A stretch of 64,000 nt of DNA, taken from assembly GCA_963585895.1 (NCBI GenBank), contig CAUZXS010004370.1, forward strand, positions 62,001 through 126,000, written 5' to 3'. This document shows, one piece after another, positions 41,700 to 53,609 of the stretch (positions within the stretch are counted from its first letter, which is position 1; every line of letters begins with the position of its first letter). The translations under genes were made by a program, and so were the position numbers. This stretch comes from Sepioteuthis lessoniana (lineage: Eukaryota > Mollusca > Cephalopoda > Myopsida > Loliginidae). The notes under the pieces were generated by a model. The model ran no database searches, was not told the origin of the DNA, and saw only the letters and a program-made list of their open reading frames with translations.

Positions 41700-41840
41700 C
41701 GAATTATGAAACATATCGTAAAGAATCATTAACATGCATCGTAAGTTGTCTTGATAGAGTTGTAGTGATATGACCAACATACGTATTATTTTAGTTGGAG
41801 ACACAGTCACCCCAGGGACATATGAACATATATACAACGA
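41700..41840 (-). mobile_element. Penelope-like element, GIY-YIG endonuclease remnant
   Basis: The minus strand encodes VYMFICPWGDCVSN, a stop, then NNTYVGHITTTLSRQLTMHV. It parallels 58570-58945 (NTYIGHTTATLSRRLTYHLS). The TYVGH string corresponds to the YIG half of the GIY-YIG motif, with the conserved Arg after it. Broken. Confidence 0.55.
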
Positions 41841-42177
41841 TGCACTTTAATGATTCTTGCTCAATAGCCTTACATGTTAAAATCTAAATCCAAGTTTCGA
41901 AAAATTCTAGTTGAAAACACCACTATAATAACTCACGAAATTAATAAGCTACGACCACAAAATCTAGAAGCCCTACATATAAAAATAAAAAAAAAAAAAA
42001 TAGAATCAATAGAATTGATTTTGAAAATAGCGACAATGATTTGAAATTCCTTTATTTTTTGTAATTTTTTTAGTATTCTATATTTCTTGACAAGATTCTG
42101 TTTCTGTTGATAGAGTTCTAAAGAAAACTAAAAAAAAATCTTTCAAAAAGCTCTTTAAATAAAAAAAAACACTCTTT

Positions 42178-42216
<39 letters not shown>

Positions 42217-42222
42217 CATATT
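42178..42222. repeat. (AC)n(AT)n microsatellite
   Basis: About 12 AC units followed by AT units. Confidence 0.9.
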
Positions 42223-42654
42223 AGGTAGAGAGGGATACGGTCTAACGACAAAGCTGTTGTGAAGGTAACCCTTCTAGAAGTGCACAACAAAATTAAAAAC
42301 AAAACAAGGAAGCACAAATATCAAACTTTTCTTGACTTACAGGTATCCTTTGACAAGAAAGGTTTAAGAGAAAGTACACTGATACGACATCTAGAATTTG
42401 CATAGTCACTAGTTATCTTACCATGTTTGTGACCGAGCTGTTGCTATGTTGAGTCAGAGAGTGGTATAAGTATCGTACGAACGCATGTCCTATAATCCAA
42501 TAACGCACGGATATCTTACTACTTTATCCTCTTACGCATCTTTTATTTCCCAAGTTGAATTAGTAATCAATCAGAATGTTTTAGTTGTAATTTTGATGGC
42601 TAAGACGGCTATCAATTATCAAGATGTTAAAGTTATTATATATGCACATATATA

Positions 42655-42692
42655 TATATCATCCTCATGTCATGCGGCTGGCACGGATTCTT

Positions 42693-42731
<39 letters not shown>

Positions 42732-44185
42732 CTCTCTCTCTCTCTCTCTGTTGTTATTCGTCTTCATCATCCATCGCTTCGGTCAAGTCCTCTAGTCTAC
42801 ATCTTGTGTCCGTACAGAGCTGTTGTAGATAGGTTCGAGTTGGTCGTAATACACTTGCACGTCCGTGTAAAGGGGTCCATAAGAAAACATCTCTTATGAG
42901 TTCATTCTTACTCCTCCAGCAGTTTCCCGCATGTCTTGTCCGTCTTATTTGGATGGTTTTAGAGATGGGTAGTAGGTGGCCGTAAAACTGCAGCTGTATG
43001 GGATGTCGCTTCCAGGATTAGTTCAATATAGCTCAAAGCATTCTTGTGCAATTGACGTCAAGCCTTTTCTCTATACGCTTAATCAGCGTCTATGTGGTGC
43101 ATCAATATAGTAGAATTGACACGACTGCTACTTGGGAAAAATTGTGTTTTGTTTTATCGGATAAGTTTGACTTCAATATGATCGATAACCTATAGGTAGC
43201 AGTCCATACCATCGCCAGTCGCGTGTTGATGTCATTTTCAGTCGATGAGACGCTGCTTCCAAGGTAGGTGAACTTGTTCACCAATTTTTGTGAGCTACCA
43301 TTTAGTGTGGAGATTTTTTTAAAATTAAAACAAATGTATTCCGTTTTGACTGCATTGACATGGAGGCCAATACCACCTGCAGTCTGCTTCAGACTATGTA
43401 GCTGGGATTCGGCTTGAGTTGGTGTATTTGCCAGAAGCGCTACATCATCTACGTAGTCTGTGTCCGTAATAGTTTCTGCGGGGTTTCGTCTGCTTCTAGC
43501 GTTTTTAGCGTAAAAGCATTTACCTACATTAAATCTAACGACGTTCGAAATACGTAGACTAGGCAGATTATGAACAGATAAAGGTTTGTTGTATCCCCGG
43601 GCAGAACACCGGTAAAGAAATCTGTGTCTCCCTCCAGTTTACTTTCGTTTGTTTATATAGCATCATTATGGCTGTGACAGTTTCTTTGGCTTAAAGTATT
43701 TGGCAAAATGTATTTACTCCATCTTCCCTCGGTGTATGGAGTCAAATACCTTGAAGAAATCTATAAATGTGTCACCTCGAGATTTTTTTGCACAAACTCC
43801 TTCTAAGATTCGATGATTTGTTAGAATTTGTGATGTTGTTGATCGGTTTCTCAGTAAACCATTTTATTTCTTCCTAAGAATTTTCTCAATTTCTGGTTCG
43901 ATGCGGTGTCAAGCAGAGCATTATAAATCTTAGTTGCCGTGGAAGTCAGGGTTATACCCCAATAGTTCGGGGCAATTCCGAGGTCACCTTTCTTGTGGAA
44001 AGGGAGGATACAGCCCTTTGTTCATTTCTCTTTCCTGTTCTGGTTATATACGACGTTACAATATCGGAGAAGGAGGTCGTCGAATTTCCTTGTCTTCCAT
44101 GCTTATGATGGTATTTCATCAAGTCCGGCAGCTTTCCTGTTTTCAATTTTTCTTCGTACGACGTTGAGTTGTTAAGAAAGGTTAT
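42655..44185 (-). mobile_element. RTE-like LINE, RT region, degraded
   Basis: The 3' end at 42655 has ATCCTCATGTCATGCGGC and a (TC)n expansion at 42696-42749. Inward the C-terminal domain and thumb follow (NKFTYLGSSVSSTENDINTR), then a decayed catalytic region near 43420-43460, the palm, and the ANNK.../SPELLG linker up to about 44180. Many stops and frame changes. Confidence 0.75.
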
Positions 44186-44299
44186 GAAAAATTCTCAATG
44201 CTTTTGCAGCAGAGAAAGTTTAAGAATTAGAGTCCAATGTTAGAGTCCATAATTTAGTTTCATGTACTTCCTTTGTTTGTTTGTTTCTTTCTTTGTCTG

Positions 44300-44940
44300 T
44301 TGGTTGGTTGGTTAGTTGGTTGGGTTTTATGGCATATCAACCTTTGTAGGTTATATGATGCCAAATCCATTTTTTAAATAAATAATCAGTTCTATTTCAA
44401 ACAATTCAGTTTAGCATAAGTACACCGTTTAATTGTTAAAAACATTTCTATTTCAAGCTATTCAGTTTATTCTAACAGTTCTAATTCAGGTAATTCAGTT
44501 TAGTATGAATATAAATTTTGTTTACACAGTTAAATGTCAAAACAATTTTATATTAAACAATTCAATTTAGCGTAAGTACAGTTTCAATGTTAAAAATAGC
44601 TCCATTTCAAACAATTCAGTTTAGCATAAGTACGTTGTATAAATGTAAGTTCACAGTTTAATTGTCAAAAAACATTTCTATTTAAAGGTATTCAGTTTAG
44701 TCAAACAGTACTAATTCAAACAATTCAGTTCGGCATAAGTACACAGATTAGTTCTATTTAACCCATAGATAGAGTCTTTTCAAGTGCTACCTTTTCAGGG
44801 CAGAGTGGACCTGGGAGCAATGGCAATGAAGAGGGGCTCCACATTCCCCAGTGCCCCAGCATCACTGGAATCTCACCATCAGATTGCTTAGGGTCACATT
44901 CAGGACACTCGTTGGGGGGGGTCTTACCCCTCTTGCTGAA
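44300..44940 (+). mobile_element. Module C with the longest subrepeat array
   Basis: (GGTT)n then GGCATATCAACCTTTGTAGG, then at least six subrepeats of about 56 bp (TTCAAACAATTCAGTTTAGC, ATAAGTAC, CAGTTTAATTGTCAAAA) and the core (GGGCAGAGTGGACCTGGGAG, TCTCACCATCAGATTGC, GTCTTACCCCTCTT). Confidence 0.8.
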
Positions 44941-45864
44941 GAAAAAAAACAAAAAGGCAAAAAAAACTATAAATAGATAAAAACGATAGGAGAGAATCGA
45001 ATACATAAATGACCCTCCTCCACCTTCCCCTTTCCAAGCAGTAGCCCAAAATAATTCTATTTAAGTCCATAAAATGACACGAGACAGTACATGACAAACC
45101 AAGCTATGAATGAAAAAGACCCATGTATCCACTGCAAGACAAGTGACAAAAACTAGTCAGTAACAAGGTCTTTCACTCTTCTATCATTTAAATTGCAAGA
45201 ATGATTTTACTTAGAAATTACATTTTCTTTTCTTTGCAAAATCACGGCTGTACACTATCTGTGACTTAAATGTAAAGACAATTTTACCGCAAATCCAAAT
45301 TAATATTGAACCTGGCCAAAGGAGCAAACAATATTATAACCGAAGAACCTAAGCAAACGTAAAATAAAATGTCTATAAGGTTGTTAAGAAACATTTCAAA
45401 AAATGTTAAAATAAACGTGGACTTTAACTAAGTCAAAACTTATTAATAAAAATCAGACCCCACTTTAAACGCATCTAACCTCCTCCTCCTCCACCCCCTC
45501 CAAAAATATTCACGGAGTCCATGGGAAGCAGATGGTGGAGGTGAAGGCAAGCGGTAAACCCTATGACGGCTCAACGCAATGCCTAACATGGTCCTGGGCG
45601 CATAAATCCTACGGTTCATCAGTCAGGATCGATTAGTTCGATTGAGGAACTACTGCTGCTCATTTATAAGGGTGGCTTCTGTAGATGAGAATAAAAACAG
45701 GCATTGAAAGATAACCAGGACCCACTCTCAAACCAAACGTCCAAACCGCATCGATCTTCGCGCGGGTAAAAAGGGGTGCGTCCTGCTGAGGTTGGAGCCC
45801 TGGCCTCAGTGTTCGAAGAATCAGTTACAGAGCACAAACAACAAAAATTGCTAAGATGCAAACA

Positions 45865-47183
45865 CAATACAAATAGGAACATTTAACGTTAGAACCTTAA
45901 ATAGAATAAGACAACCACCGGAGCTTGCTGCGTCTGCCATAGATCATAACATAATATGCATTCAAGATCACAGATACACACATGGCGAGGATATTAAATA
46001 TCATGATACTAACAATGGATGGACGCTAGCCACTGCATCTGCATGGAAAAACTCAGTCAATGCCACGATAGGAGGTGTAGGTATGCTAATAGGACCACAA
46101 GCTCTAAAATCACTAAATAGCACAGAGAAAATACACCCAAGGATGATGATAGCTACTTTTAATGGCAACCCCAGTGCAACAATCATCTCCTGCTACAAGC
46201 CAGCCAATTTTAGTGAAGAAACTGAACTCATCGCCTTCTACGACGAGCTATCCTCTCTTGTGCGTAGCATCCCGAAACACAACGTTCTCATCATTGGAGA
46301 CATGAATGCCCAAATAGGGAAACACGTAAACCACAAATACAGCCCACACAACTCGTCAAACAGAAATGGACAACATCTAACAGATTTCACGATAGAAAAT
46401 AGACTAACATGCCTCAATACAAACTTTCAAAAACGGGAGGGAAAATTATGGATCAACACATACGCAAACAATGCTAAAGTACAGAAAGACTACGTCTTTA
46501 TAAACAAGAAATGAAAAAATAGCTCAGTGAATTGTGAGGCTTACTCTTCATTCGAGGGTGTGTCCTCCGATCACCGAATTGTCACGGCAAAAATACGACT
46601 GAGCCTACGAAAGAATGCCACCCAAACAACGACCACCATACACTATGACTGGGCCCTTCTTGATAACAAGGATATTAGAGAAAAATATGTGATAGCATTA
46701 AGAAACAAATTCGACGCACGACAGAAGACAGAAACTCGTACTCCGAATGACGGATATGAGAATTTCGTTAACGCCCACTTAGAAGCAGAAGAAAAATACA
46801 TACCAATAACAGATAGAACAAAATCTAGAGTCTCATGGGAAACATTAGCGGTTAGAGTAAAACGTGCACACGTTAAAGACGCGAAGAACCCAACTAACAC
46901 TAATGCCCTGAAACTAAAAAAGGCACAAAATGAATTAGTAAACATATACATAAAAGAACAGACAGAATACATACAAAAGCAGATAGAGAAGATTAGAGAC
47001 TCGATGGAAGATAGGCAATCTAGGATAGCATGGCAAACGATGAACGAAATGAGCAGAAGGAAGAGCTCTGCAAAAGCTAAACTGAAAGTTACCAACCAAC
47101 AAGAACGTATAAAACTGTGGAAAGAGCATTTCGAGAATCTACTAGGAGACCCACTAAAAGTTACACATAAACCAATCTTGAGA
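45865..47183 (+). pseudogene. LINE AP-endonuclease domain and linker
   Basis: Forward translation shows an endonuclease start (GTLNV-like TFNVRTL after a frame change), CIQDHRYTH where the catalytic Glu position of the family is CIQEHR, then GGVGMLIGPQALKSLN. IISCYKPANFSEETELI, the catalytic VLIIGDMNAQIGKH, KDYVFINKK and the closing SSDHRIVTAKI follow. These are the order and key residues (GDMNA, D-Y, SDH) of AP-endonuclease-type LINE nucleases that nick the target. Two long clean frames (46083-46514 and 46527-47198) are separated by one stop. The linker is rich in Lys, Glu and Gln. Confidence 0.8.
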
Positions 47184-47455
47184 ATTGTAATGGTGTAATG
47201 GTTATCGTCGTAGGAATTGGACACGACGATACGAGTTCAAATCCTGGACGAGACGGATTGCATTTCACATAGCACTAATACCCTTGGGAAAGGTATGAAT
47301 CCAATTATTCTCCCTCCAGCTATGGGTAAATAGTAGGACACTCTGGGTTCTTCAGCCTTGGTGAGGCAACTAGTCTAGGAGAAGGAAAACTCTGAATTCA
47401 AACCTGTTAAACTCCGCTTTGTGTCATATCCTGCCCGAGCGGAGGGGTTGGTAAA
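47184..47455 (+). mobile_element. SINE-F, full length, inserted in the LINE
   Basis: Head GTAATGGTGTAATGGTTATC (box A), box B GAGTTCAAATCC, then TTGCATTTCACATAGCACTA, GGAAAGGTATGAATCC, GGTAAATAGTAGGACACTC, AAACTCTGAATTCAAACC and TTAAACTCCGC. LINE text breaks off after AAACCAATC and resumes at AACCAATTAGACATCAAAC. Confidence 0.75.
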
Positions 47456-48950
47456 TATCATAAGAAACCAATTAGACATCAAACTAGGACCGTTTACTCT
47501 AGAAGAACTCGATTCAGTACTTAGAACAATATGAAGTAGAAAAGCTGCAGGGCTTGACGAAATTCCCCCCTGAAGTATGAAAGAGCAGGGAATTCGACGA
47601 CATACTGCTCCAACACTGTAATTCAGTTTATAATCAAAACCCGACAGACAGATGGATGAAGGGATGCACACTGCCTTTCCCTAAAAAGGGCGACCTCGAA
47701 TTAGCTAAGAACTACCGAGGTATAACACTTACATAGCAGCCAAAATATACAATGCCCTACTACGCAATCGCATAGAACCTAAAATTAACAACATTCTTCG
47801 GAAGAACAAAAATGGCTTCCGGAGAAGTAGATCCACGACCTCACAAATATTGACTATCCGTCGAATTCTTGAAGGCGTACGGGCAAAAAACTTACAGGCA
47901 ACAATATTATTTGTCGACTTTACCAAGGCCTTTGATTCCATTCACAGAGGAAATATGGCCTGCCGAAAGAATCCGTCGCAGCCATAATGATGCTCTATAG
48001 AAACACCAAAGTGAAAGTACGTTCACCAGATGGAGACACAGAATACTTCGACATTGTAGCAGGTGTACTGCAAGGAGACACACTAGCCCCATACCTATAT
48101 ATCATCTGTATAGACTACGTGCTTAGAACATCTATTGATAAAATCAAAGAAAACGGTTTCAAGCTGACAAAGAAAAGCAGCATAAGGTACCCCACAAAAA
48201 TTATTACCGACGCCATTACACCGATGACAAAGCGGTTCTGGCAAATGCACCCGCCCAAGCCGAATCCCTACTGAATAGTCTGGAACGAGCTGCTGCAGGC
48301 ATTGGCCTCCATGTCAATGCACACAAAACGGAATACATGTGCTTTAATCAAAAAGGCGACATTTCCACACGAAACAGTAGCTCTCTGAAACTCGTTAACA
48401 AGTTCGCCTACTTAGGAAGCAGTGTCCCATCAACCGAGAAAGACATCGACTAGCAAAGGCATGGACAGATATCAATAAGAAGCTATCATATGGAAGTCAA
48501 ACCTGACCATGAAACGCAGTTTCTTCCAAGCAGCGGTCGTGTAGATATTGCTGTATGGATGCACTGCACGGACGCTAAGGAAACGGCTGGAGAAAAAGCT
48601 TGACGGCAACTACACAAGAATGCTGCGAGCATTATTGAACGTCCTAGAAGACACCCGACAAAGCAGCAGCTATACGGCCACCTACCACCCATCACTAAAA
48701 CTATCCAAGTTAGACGAACCAAACATGCAGGACACTGCTGTAGAAGTAGGGATGAGCTCATAAGTGATCTACTCCTATGGACTCTTTCACATGGCCGAGC
48801 AAATCAGGGCAACCAGCTCGCACCTACATACAGTAGCTCTGTGCCGATGCGGGGTGTAGTCTTGATGACCTGCCGGAGGCGATTAACGATAGGGAGGGGT
48901 GGTGAGAGATGGTCTGGGATATCCGTGCTGATGGCACGACAAGATGATGA
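47456..48950 (+). pseudogene. LINE RT domain
   Basis: Pieces in order: LDIKLGPFTLEELDSVLR, KAAGLDEIPP, LPFPKKGDLELAKNYRGI, IYNALLRNRIEPKI, FVDFTKAFDSIHRG, MMLYRNTKVKVRSPDGDTEY, VLQGDTLAPYLYIICIDYVL, KTEYMCFNQKGDISTR, RKRLEKKLDGNYTRML and LPPITKTIQVRRTKHAGHC. The YADD segment is damaged at about 48210-48235. At least five frame changes. Confidence 0.75.
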
Positions 48951-49049
48951 TGATGATGATGAGAAAATCCCAGCCGACTAGACAACTGTCCGTCTGTCTC
49001 TGTATATATATATATATATGTATATACCCCACCCTCTGCACGCGCAGAA

Positions 49050-49105
49050 TGTGACACAAGTTCATTTTTTAAGTGGAGTTTAACAGGTTTGCATTTAGAG
49101 TTATA
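49050..49105 (-). mobile_element. SINE-F 3' fragment
   Basis: GACACAAGTTCATTTTTTAA, GTGGAGTTTAACAGG and TTTGCATTTAGAGTT are the reverse complement of the SINE-F body. (TA)n runs flank it at 49106-49128 and 49160-49187. Confidence 0.6.
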
Positions 49106-49156
49106 TATATATATATATATATATATACAGTAACCTCATCATGAAAAATTCTTACA

Positions 49157-49191
<35 letters not shown>

Positions 49192-49344
49192 GAGAGAAAG
49201 AGCTACCAAGAGTGAGAGAGTGTCGGGGAGTAACAAAGAAAGAGAAAAACAAAAAGAGGGATACTACAATAAGTCTTAAGTATAATGAAGAAAATAAATG
49301 TTTCTTAATTTTTTCCTTCATGTGGTAAATATAAATCAACGGGG

Positions 49345-49592
49345 AAAAGGAGACGTAGTCCCCATGGCGTACTGACAAAAAAACCTGGACTGCGGCCTCA
49401 AATTAATTGAGTTTTAACTCCAGTTCAGTAATAACGTTCACTTTTGGACTAATACCTTTTGGAAAGGTATTAAACCCTTTATATCCTGTGATGGGTTAAA
49501 TAGTATCCCTACTGCTCTACTACAAGGATGACTTAAGCGATTAAAAAATCCACAAACGTTGATATATTAAACAAAGAAACCAAACCAAATAA
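49345..49592 (+). mobile_element. SINE-A, diverged full length
   Basis: GGAGACGTAGTCCCCATGGC, AGTTTTAACTCC, ACCTTTTGGAAAGG, GATGGGTTAAATAGTATCC, CAAACGTTGATAT and AAACAAAGAAACCAAACC. More decayed than most copies. Confidence 0.65.
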
Positions 49593-49667
49593 AAATCCAA
49601 CATTATATCGTGAAATCACATATATATTCATAACTTTTCTTTGTTATATAAATATATATATATATAT

Positions 49668-49775
49668 AAGTAAGTAAAGTAAAGTTGGCGACCATAGTCG
49701 AGGGTGACCAGAAGGCTCCCTTTTCGATAGCTACTACACCAAGGTTTAGGGGAGGGCACTACCCCTTTCCCTGGT
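49668..49775 (-). mobile_element. SINE-B 3' half
   Basis: GTAAAGTTGGCGACCATAG, TCGAGGGTGACCAGAAGG, CTCCCTTTTCGATAGC and GGAGGGCACTACCCC are the reverse complement of the SINE-B 3' part. (TA)n follows. Confidence 0.7.
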
Positions 49776-49808
49776 ATATATATATATATATATATATGAT
49801 AAATTATT

Positions 49809-50093
49809 ATGAATGGTGGTCGGAATCATTATGCTAGGCCAATCTTCCAGACTTGCAAGACTTTTCCTTTGAAAACAGCATTTGAAATGCTGCTAAATAT
49901 CCTGACACCAATCACTGACAATGATGGAATATATGCAGTCAGTAAAATGTTCGAATTTTCAGATGCATTATATATCTTCGTCCCCACGAGGCCGGATTCA
50001 ACACAGGGTCACGATTTATGTAGTGACCCACACACGTACGTATTGTTCATTCCAGAAATTGCCAGAATTCCTCATTTTGAGGCGCTTTAAACA
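49809..50093 (+). CDS. Hypothetical 93-codon open frame, doubtful
   Basis: ATG to TAA with ordinary-looking composition (MNGGRNHYARPIFQTCKTFP start, PEIARIPHFEAL end). There is no recognisable domain, signal peptide or repeat match. It follows a (TA)n run that ends a SINE-B fragment. A decayed transposon piece is as likely as a gene. Confidence 0.15.
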
Positions 50094-50436
50094 TCAATGA
50101 CTGACCCAGACTCAACTTTTTTTAGTTCAATTCTGCAAGAAGAGCTGATGTTCAACATCTTGTAATAGAACTTTTAATCAATTCGCACTTTCAACAGGCC
50201 TCGAGAATTTAAAGATTGCGTTGCGCCAGTCTTACAAACTGAGATGTTTTTGTTTTTCATAAAAGACGAAAACTTTTTTCTCCCTCAGCACGATCAGTGA
50301 TAACGATGCATAAAATACAACTATTTAACCACCAAACAGTCCAACTATTAAAGATGTAATATGCAAGCGTCTTTATTTCTTCATTCATCAATTTATTCGT
50401 AATGGGGAAAAAAACTATTAACAGAAAGGAGGCAAG

Positions 50437-50800
50437 CGTTTACGGAAAATAACGAGGAAAGCTATTACGGAAAATAACGAGAATAAATTTGCTAAAAAAA
50501 AAAAAAAAATGGCAATCATCGTAAAAAAATCACTCGAAATCATTTTTACAGAAATTAACGAGATGTATTTGACGGTGATCTTCGAGAAATAAACGTAACG
50601 GGGCTATATTTACGGAAATGAAAGAAGAAAAATAAATATCCAGAAACTACGAAAAATAATTTGGGGAAAATGAAGTGGGAGAAAAAAAAAATTACGGAAA
50701 CCAACAAAAAGATATTCTGAGAAATTTTAAAAAATTAAAGAAAACAAAATGGCGGAAAGTGACGGAAAAATACGGAAATCAACGAAAACAAATTTTAGTT
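50437..50800 (+). repeat. Degenerate array of an ACGGAAATNAACGA motif
   Basis: At least eight variants (TACGGAAAATAACGAG, TACAGAAATTAACGAG, TTACGGAAATGAAAG, TTACGGAAACCAAC, ATACGGAAATCAACGA and others) at irregular 25-70 bp spacing. A poorly conserved echo lies at 50940-50985. Confidence 0.55.
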
Positions 50801-50999
50801 CTATCTTTAAAAAGTGAATACAGAAGTGTAAAATGACGCAGAAAGAAAGAAACTAAAAGAAAAAAAAAAGAGAAGAGAGAAAGTATAATATCTTAATATA
50901 TTTAAAAATATATACCAATTTTCTTAGAGGAATAAATTTACGGGTAAAAAGTTTATCGGAAATATTGACGGATATTCATCACTTTTTTTGTATTTATCG

Positions 51000-51710
51000 T
51001 TATTTTTGACAAGTGAGACTTTATTCTAGCATCTTCTGTCATTTTCTCAAAACATGATTACTCTCAGTCAATTATCTTTACTCTTCAAGAAAAGAAAAAT
51101 ATTCAATAAATTTTGTGACGAGACAAACAAATAACAAAACAAAGGAAGATGTTAACGATAAACACTTCAAAATTAAAAAAGAAAAAGAAAAAGAAAAGAA
51201 AGATATTAGAAATAATTACATCACACTGCAAAAAGGCAAATAAAATAATTTGGATTCATATCGAAAATGTAACAAGATGAGTCAGCTTTGTAAGCCCATG
51301 TCTATTAGACTTGTAAATTTTTGAAGACGGACTCCAGCAATTATTATAAAATTGCCTTCTTCATTTTTTAAAAAGTTTTTCGTTGTGGACTTTCTCATCT
51401 AAAAATATTTTTTTCTCATCCAAATTCCTAATTTCCATTTATATAACTGTTTATTGTTCGTTTAGATCTAATTTTTTCATGATTCCTGTTTGACTTTTTA
51501 TCTTTAATCTTTTTATTTTTTATTTTTGTCAACAACGGTGGGTGAAAGTAATTATATTTTTTTATTCCTTTGTCAGCAGAAAATCTTTTATTTTGACAAC
51601 GCAGCCACTGGCACAGCAAACAAATTCTTACTCTTCAAGATGTCTTATGTAACAAGATAGTATGTATTTACGCAGCCACTCACCCAACACGAGCAGGATA
51701 TCAACTTTTA
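51000..51710. other. No gene seen; AT-rich spacer
   Basis: Low-complexity A- and T-rich DNA without recognisable features. Confidence 0.5.
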
Positions 51711-51714
51711 AGAG

Positions 51715-51945
51715 GAGTACAGTTAACATTTTCCTTCTCCTAGACTGGCTGCCTTACCATGGCAAAAGAACACAGTCTGCCCTACTCTTTATCCATATCT
51801 GGGGAGGAGAAAAATGAATTCATACATTTCCAAAAAGTATTAGTGCAAATGAAACACAAACAACCTCGTTCGGGATTTGAACTCTGGTCTCCAATTCCAT
51901 TTCCTACGATAACTAGGCCATTAATTATACTTCCATTTTGATAAG
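51715..51945 (-). mobile_element. SINE-F, near full length
   Basis: CTTCTCCTAGACTGGCTGCC, CCTACTCTTTATCC, TAGTGCAAATGAAACAC, the box B complement GGATTTGAACTCTGG and TCCTACGATAACTAGGCC match SINE-F reversed. Confidence 0.7.
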
Positions 51946-52244
51946 AAGATAGTTACTCTTCACGAGGTGGCTTTAGTGAAAAGGATTTTCTCTTTAAAAA
52001 GTTAGTATTTCACTAGATGTTCTAAAAACAAAGTGTTTATCTAACATCTAACTGTAAAGTCAGAACAAGACCTTTGATATTTATCAAATATTGTTGATCG
52101 ATTCTAGTGTAAAAGTATAATTTTTCTAATTGTCGTAACTGGCTGCACATTCTTTTCAAACTGACTCTGACTCATTTAGATATTTACACTGTTATCTCTT
52201 TGTTTAGATTACCTTGTCGACAGGACTTAGATTATGCTAACAGT

Positions 52245-52442
52245 ATCGCTTGCTGAGGGATAAGACCTCCATACACACGAAAAGGGAGGGAGTCCTGAGT
52301 ATCACACTAAACTGGAAATTATAGCGTGGTTCCGAGTGTGGAGATATGTGGAATATGGAGTAGCTCTTCGAGGCCATTACTCCTAGGTCGACTCTAACCC
52401 GGAGTGGTTGTAACTTCAGAGTCCTATCTAGGGGGTCAAATA
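52245..52442 (-). mobile_element. Module C core
   Basis: TGAGGGATAAGACCTCC, GTGGAATATGGAGTAGC, ACTCCTAGGTCGACTC, CCCGGAGTGGTTGTAAC and GGGGGTCAAATAG follow the core order. Confidence 0.6.
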
Positions 52443-52744
52443 GATATATTTAAAAATTATTCAATTAGTCATTGACGTCGAGAAATCATCCCTTTATTAT
52501 ATAAGCTGCTTAGGTGGGCATATGTTTTCTCTAAAATTTTAACATTTCACAAATTTAAAGATTTAGCATCATTCTTCCTATTTGCTAGTCGTGTAATCTT
52601 TTTATTGTATTCCTCTTTCAAAAGAAACTCAAATATCAGTCAATGGTCATAATGATTGATCTGGATGATTTTTTTAACATTATCTTTATATCGGAGGCGA
52701 TAGTACCGATGACTGAAGATTGTCGTATTTGGGTACAATCATCC

Positions 52745-53460
52745 TGACGAGCTGCTTGCATAGATTTCCTTGAGACTATCCTGCTATTCGTCCCTATCGT
52801 CTATTACATCCGGTAAGTCTTACAAGCTATATCCTGTATTAGAACAGAGCTGTTGAAGATAGGTTCTGGCTGGTCGTCCGACCTTTGCTCGTCCGTGCGA
52901 AGGGGTCCACCGGAGTACATCACTTATGAGTTTGTCCTTACTTCTCCGGCACGGTCCTGCATGTCTTGTTCGTCTAATCTAAATGTTTTTTAGATGGATG
53001 GTAGATGTCCGTACAACTGCTGCTTTGTGGGATGTTGCCTCCAGGATTGGTTCAATACAGCTTGTAGCATTCTTGCGCAATTGCCGTCAAGCTTTTTCTC
53101 CATACGCTTAGTCAGCGTCCATGGGGTGCACCCATATAGTAGTATCGACACGACCGCTGCTTAGAAAAAACCGCATTTTATTTTATCGGATTGATCTTAA
53201 TTCCATATGACCGATTGCCTTTCAATAGCTGCCCAGACCTTTGCTAGTCGCATATGGAAGCCATTTTCGGTTGATGAGACGCTGCTTTCGATGGAGGTGA
53301 ACTTGTCCATTAGTTTCAGAGAAGCTCCATTTAGTCTGGAGATGTTGCTTCTCTGGTTAAAGCACATGAACTCTGCTTTGTCTGCGTTCACATAGAGGCC
53401 TATGCTACCTGCTGCTCGTTACAGACTATGCAGCAGGGATTCGGCCTGGGTTGGTGTGAG
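52745..53460 (-). mobile_element. RTE-like LINE, C-terminal part
   Basis: The minus strand encodes CFNQRSNISRLNGASLKLMD, KFTSIESSVSSTENGFHMRL and WAAIERQSVIWN, then the TWTLTKRMEKKLDGNCARML-like segment and the C-terminal domain. It lacks the YADD core and stops near 53457. Its 3' end is decayed and has lost the TGA repeat. Confidence 0.7.
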
Positions 53461-53609
53461 AGAGAGGAAAAGATTCAGACACTTGTAGCAGAGGAAGCGT
53501 TGTGTGGTTTACAATATTCTCATGCTGAATAATAGAAAAGCAACAACACTTTATTACAATTAACAAAATGCATGCAAAATGATATGACATGCAAAAAGAG
53601 AGCGTAAAG

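Larger units (their letters stand above)
45480..48963 (+). mobile_element. RTE-like LINE, longest copy (endonuclease and RT), with a SINE-F insertion
   Basis: It spans a CT-rich 5' part, an AP-endonuclease-like domain, a linker, the RT and the (ATG)n tail at 48944-48962. The 5' limit is uncertain. A single fused endonuclease-RT product and the absence of a 3' UTR fit the RTE clade. SINE-F splits it between linker and RT. Frame breaks and stops are many, so the copy is inactive. Confidence 0.8.

Noticed and set aside
46643-47224. 193-codon reverse frame
   Set aside because: Antisense shadow of the LINE linker, which is clearly coding on the other strand.
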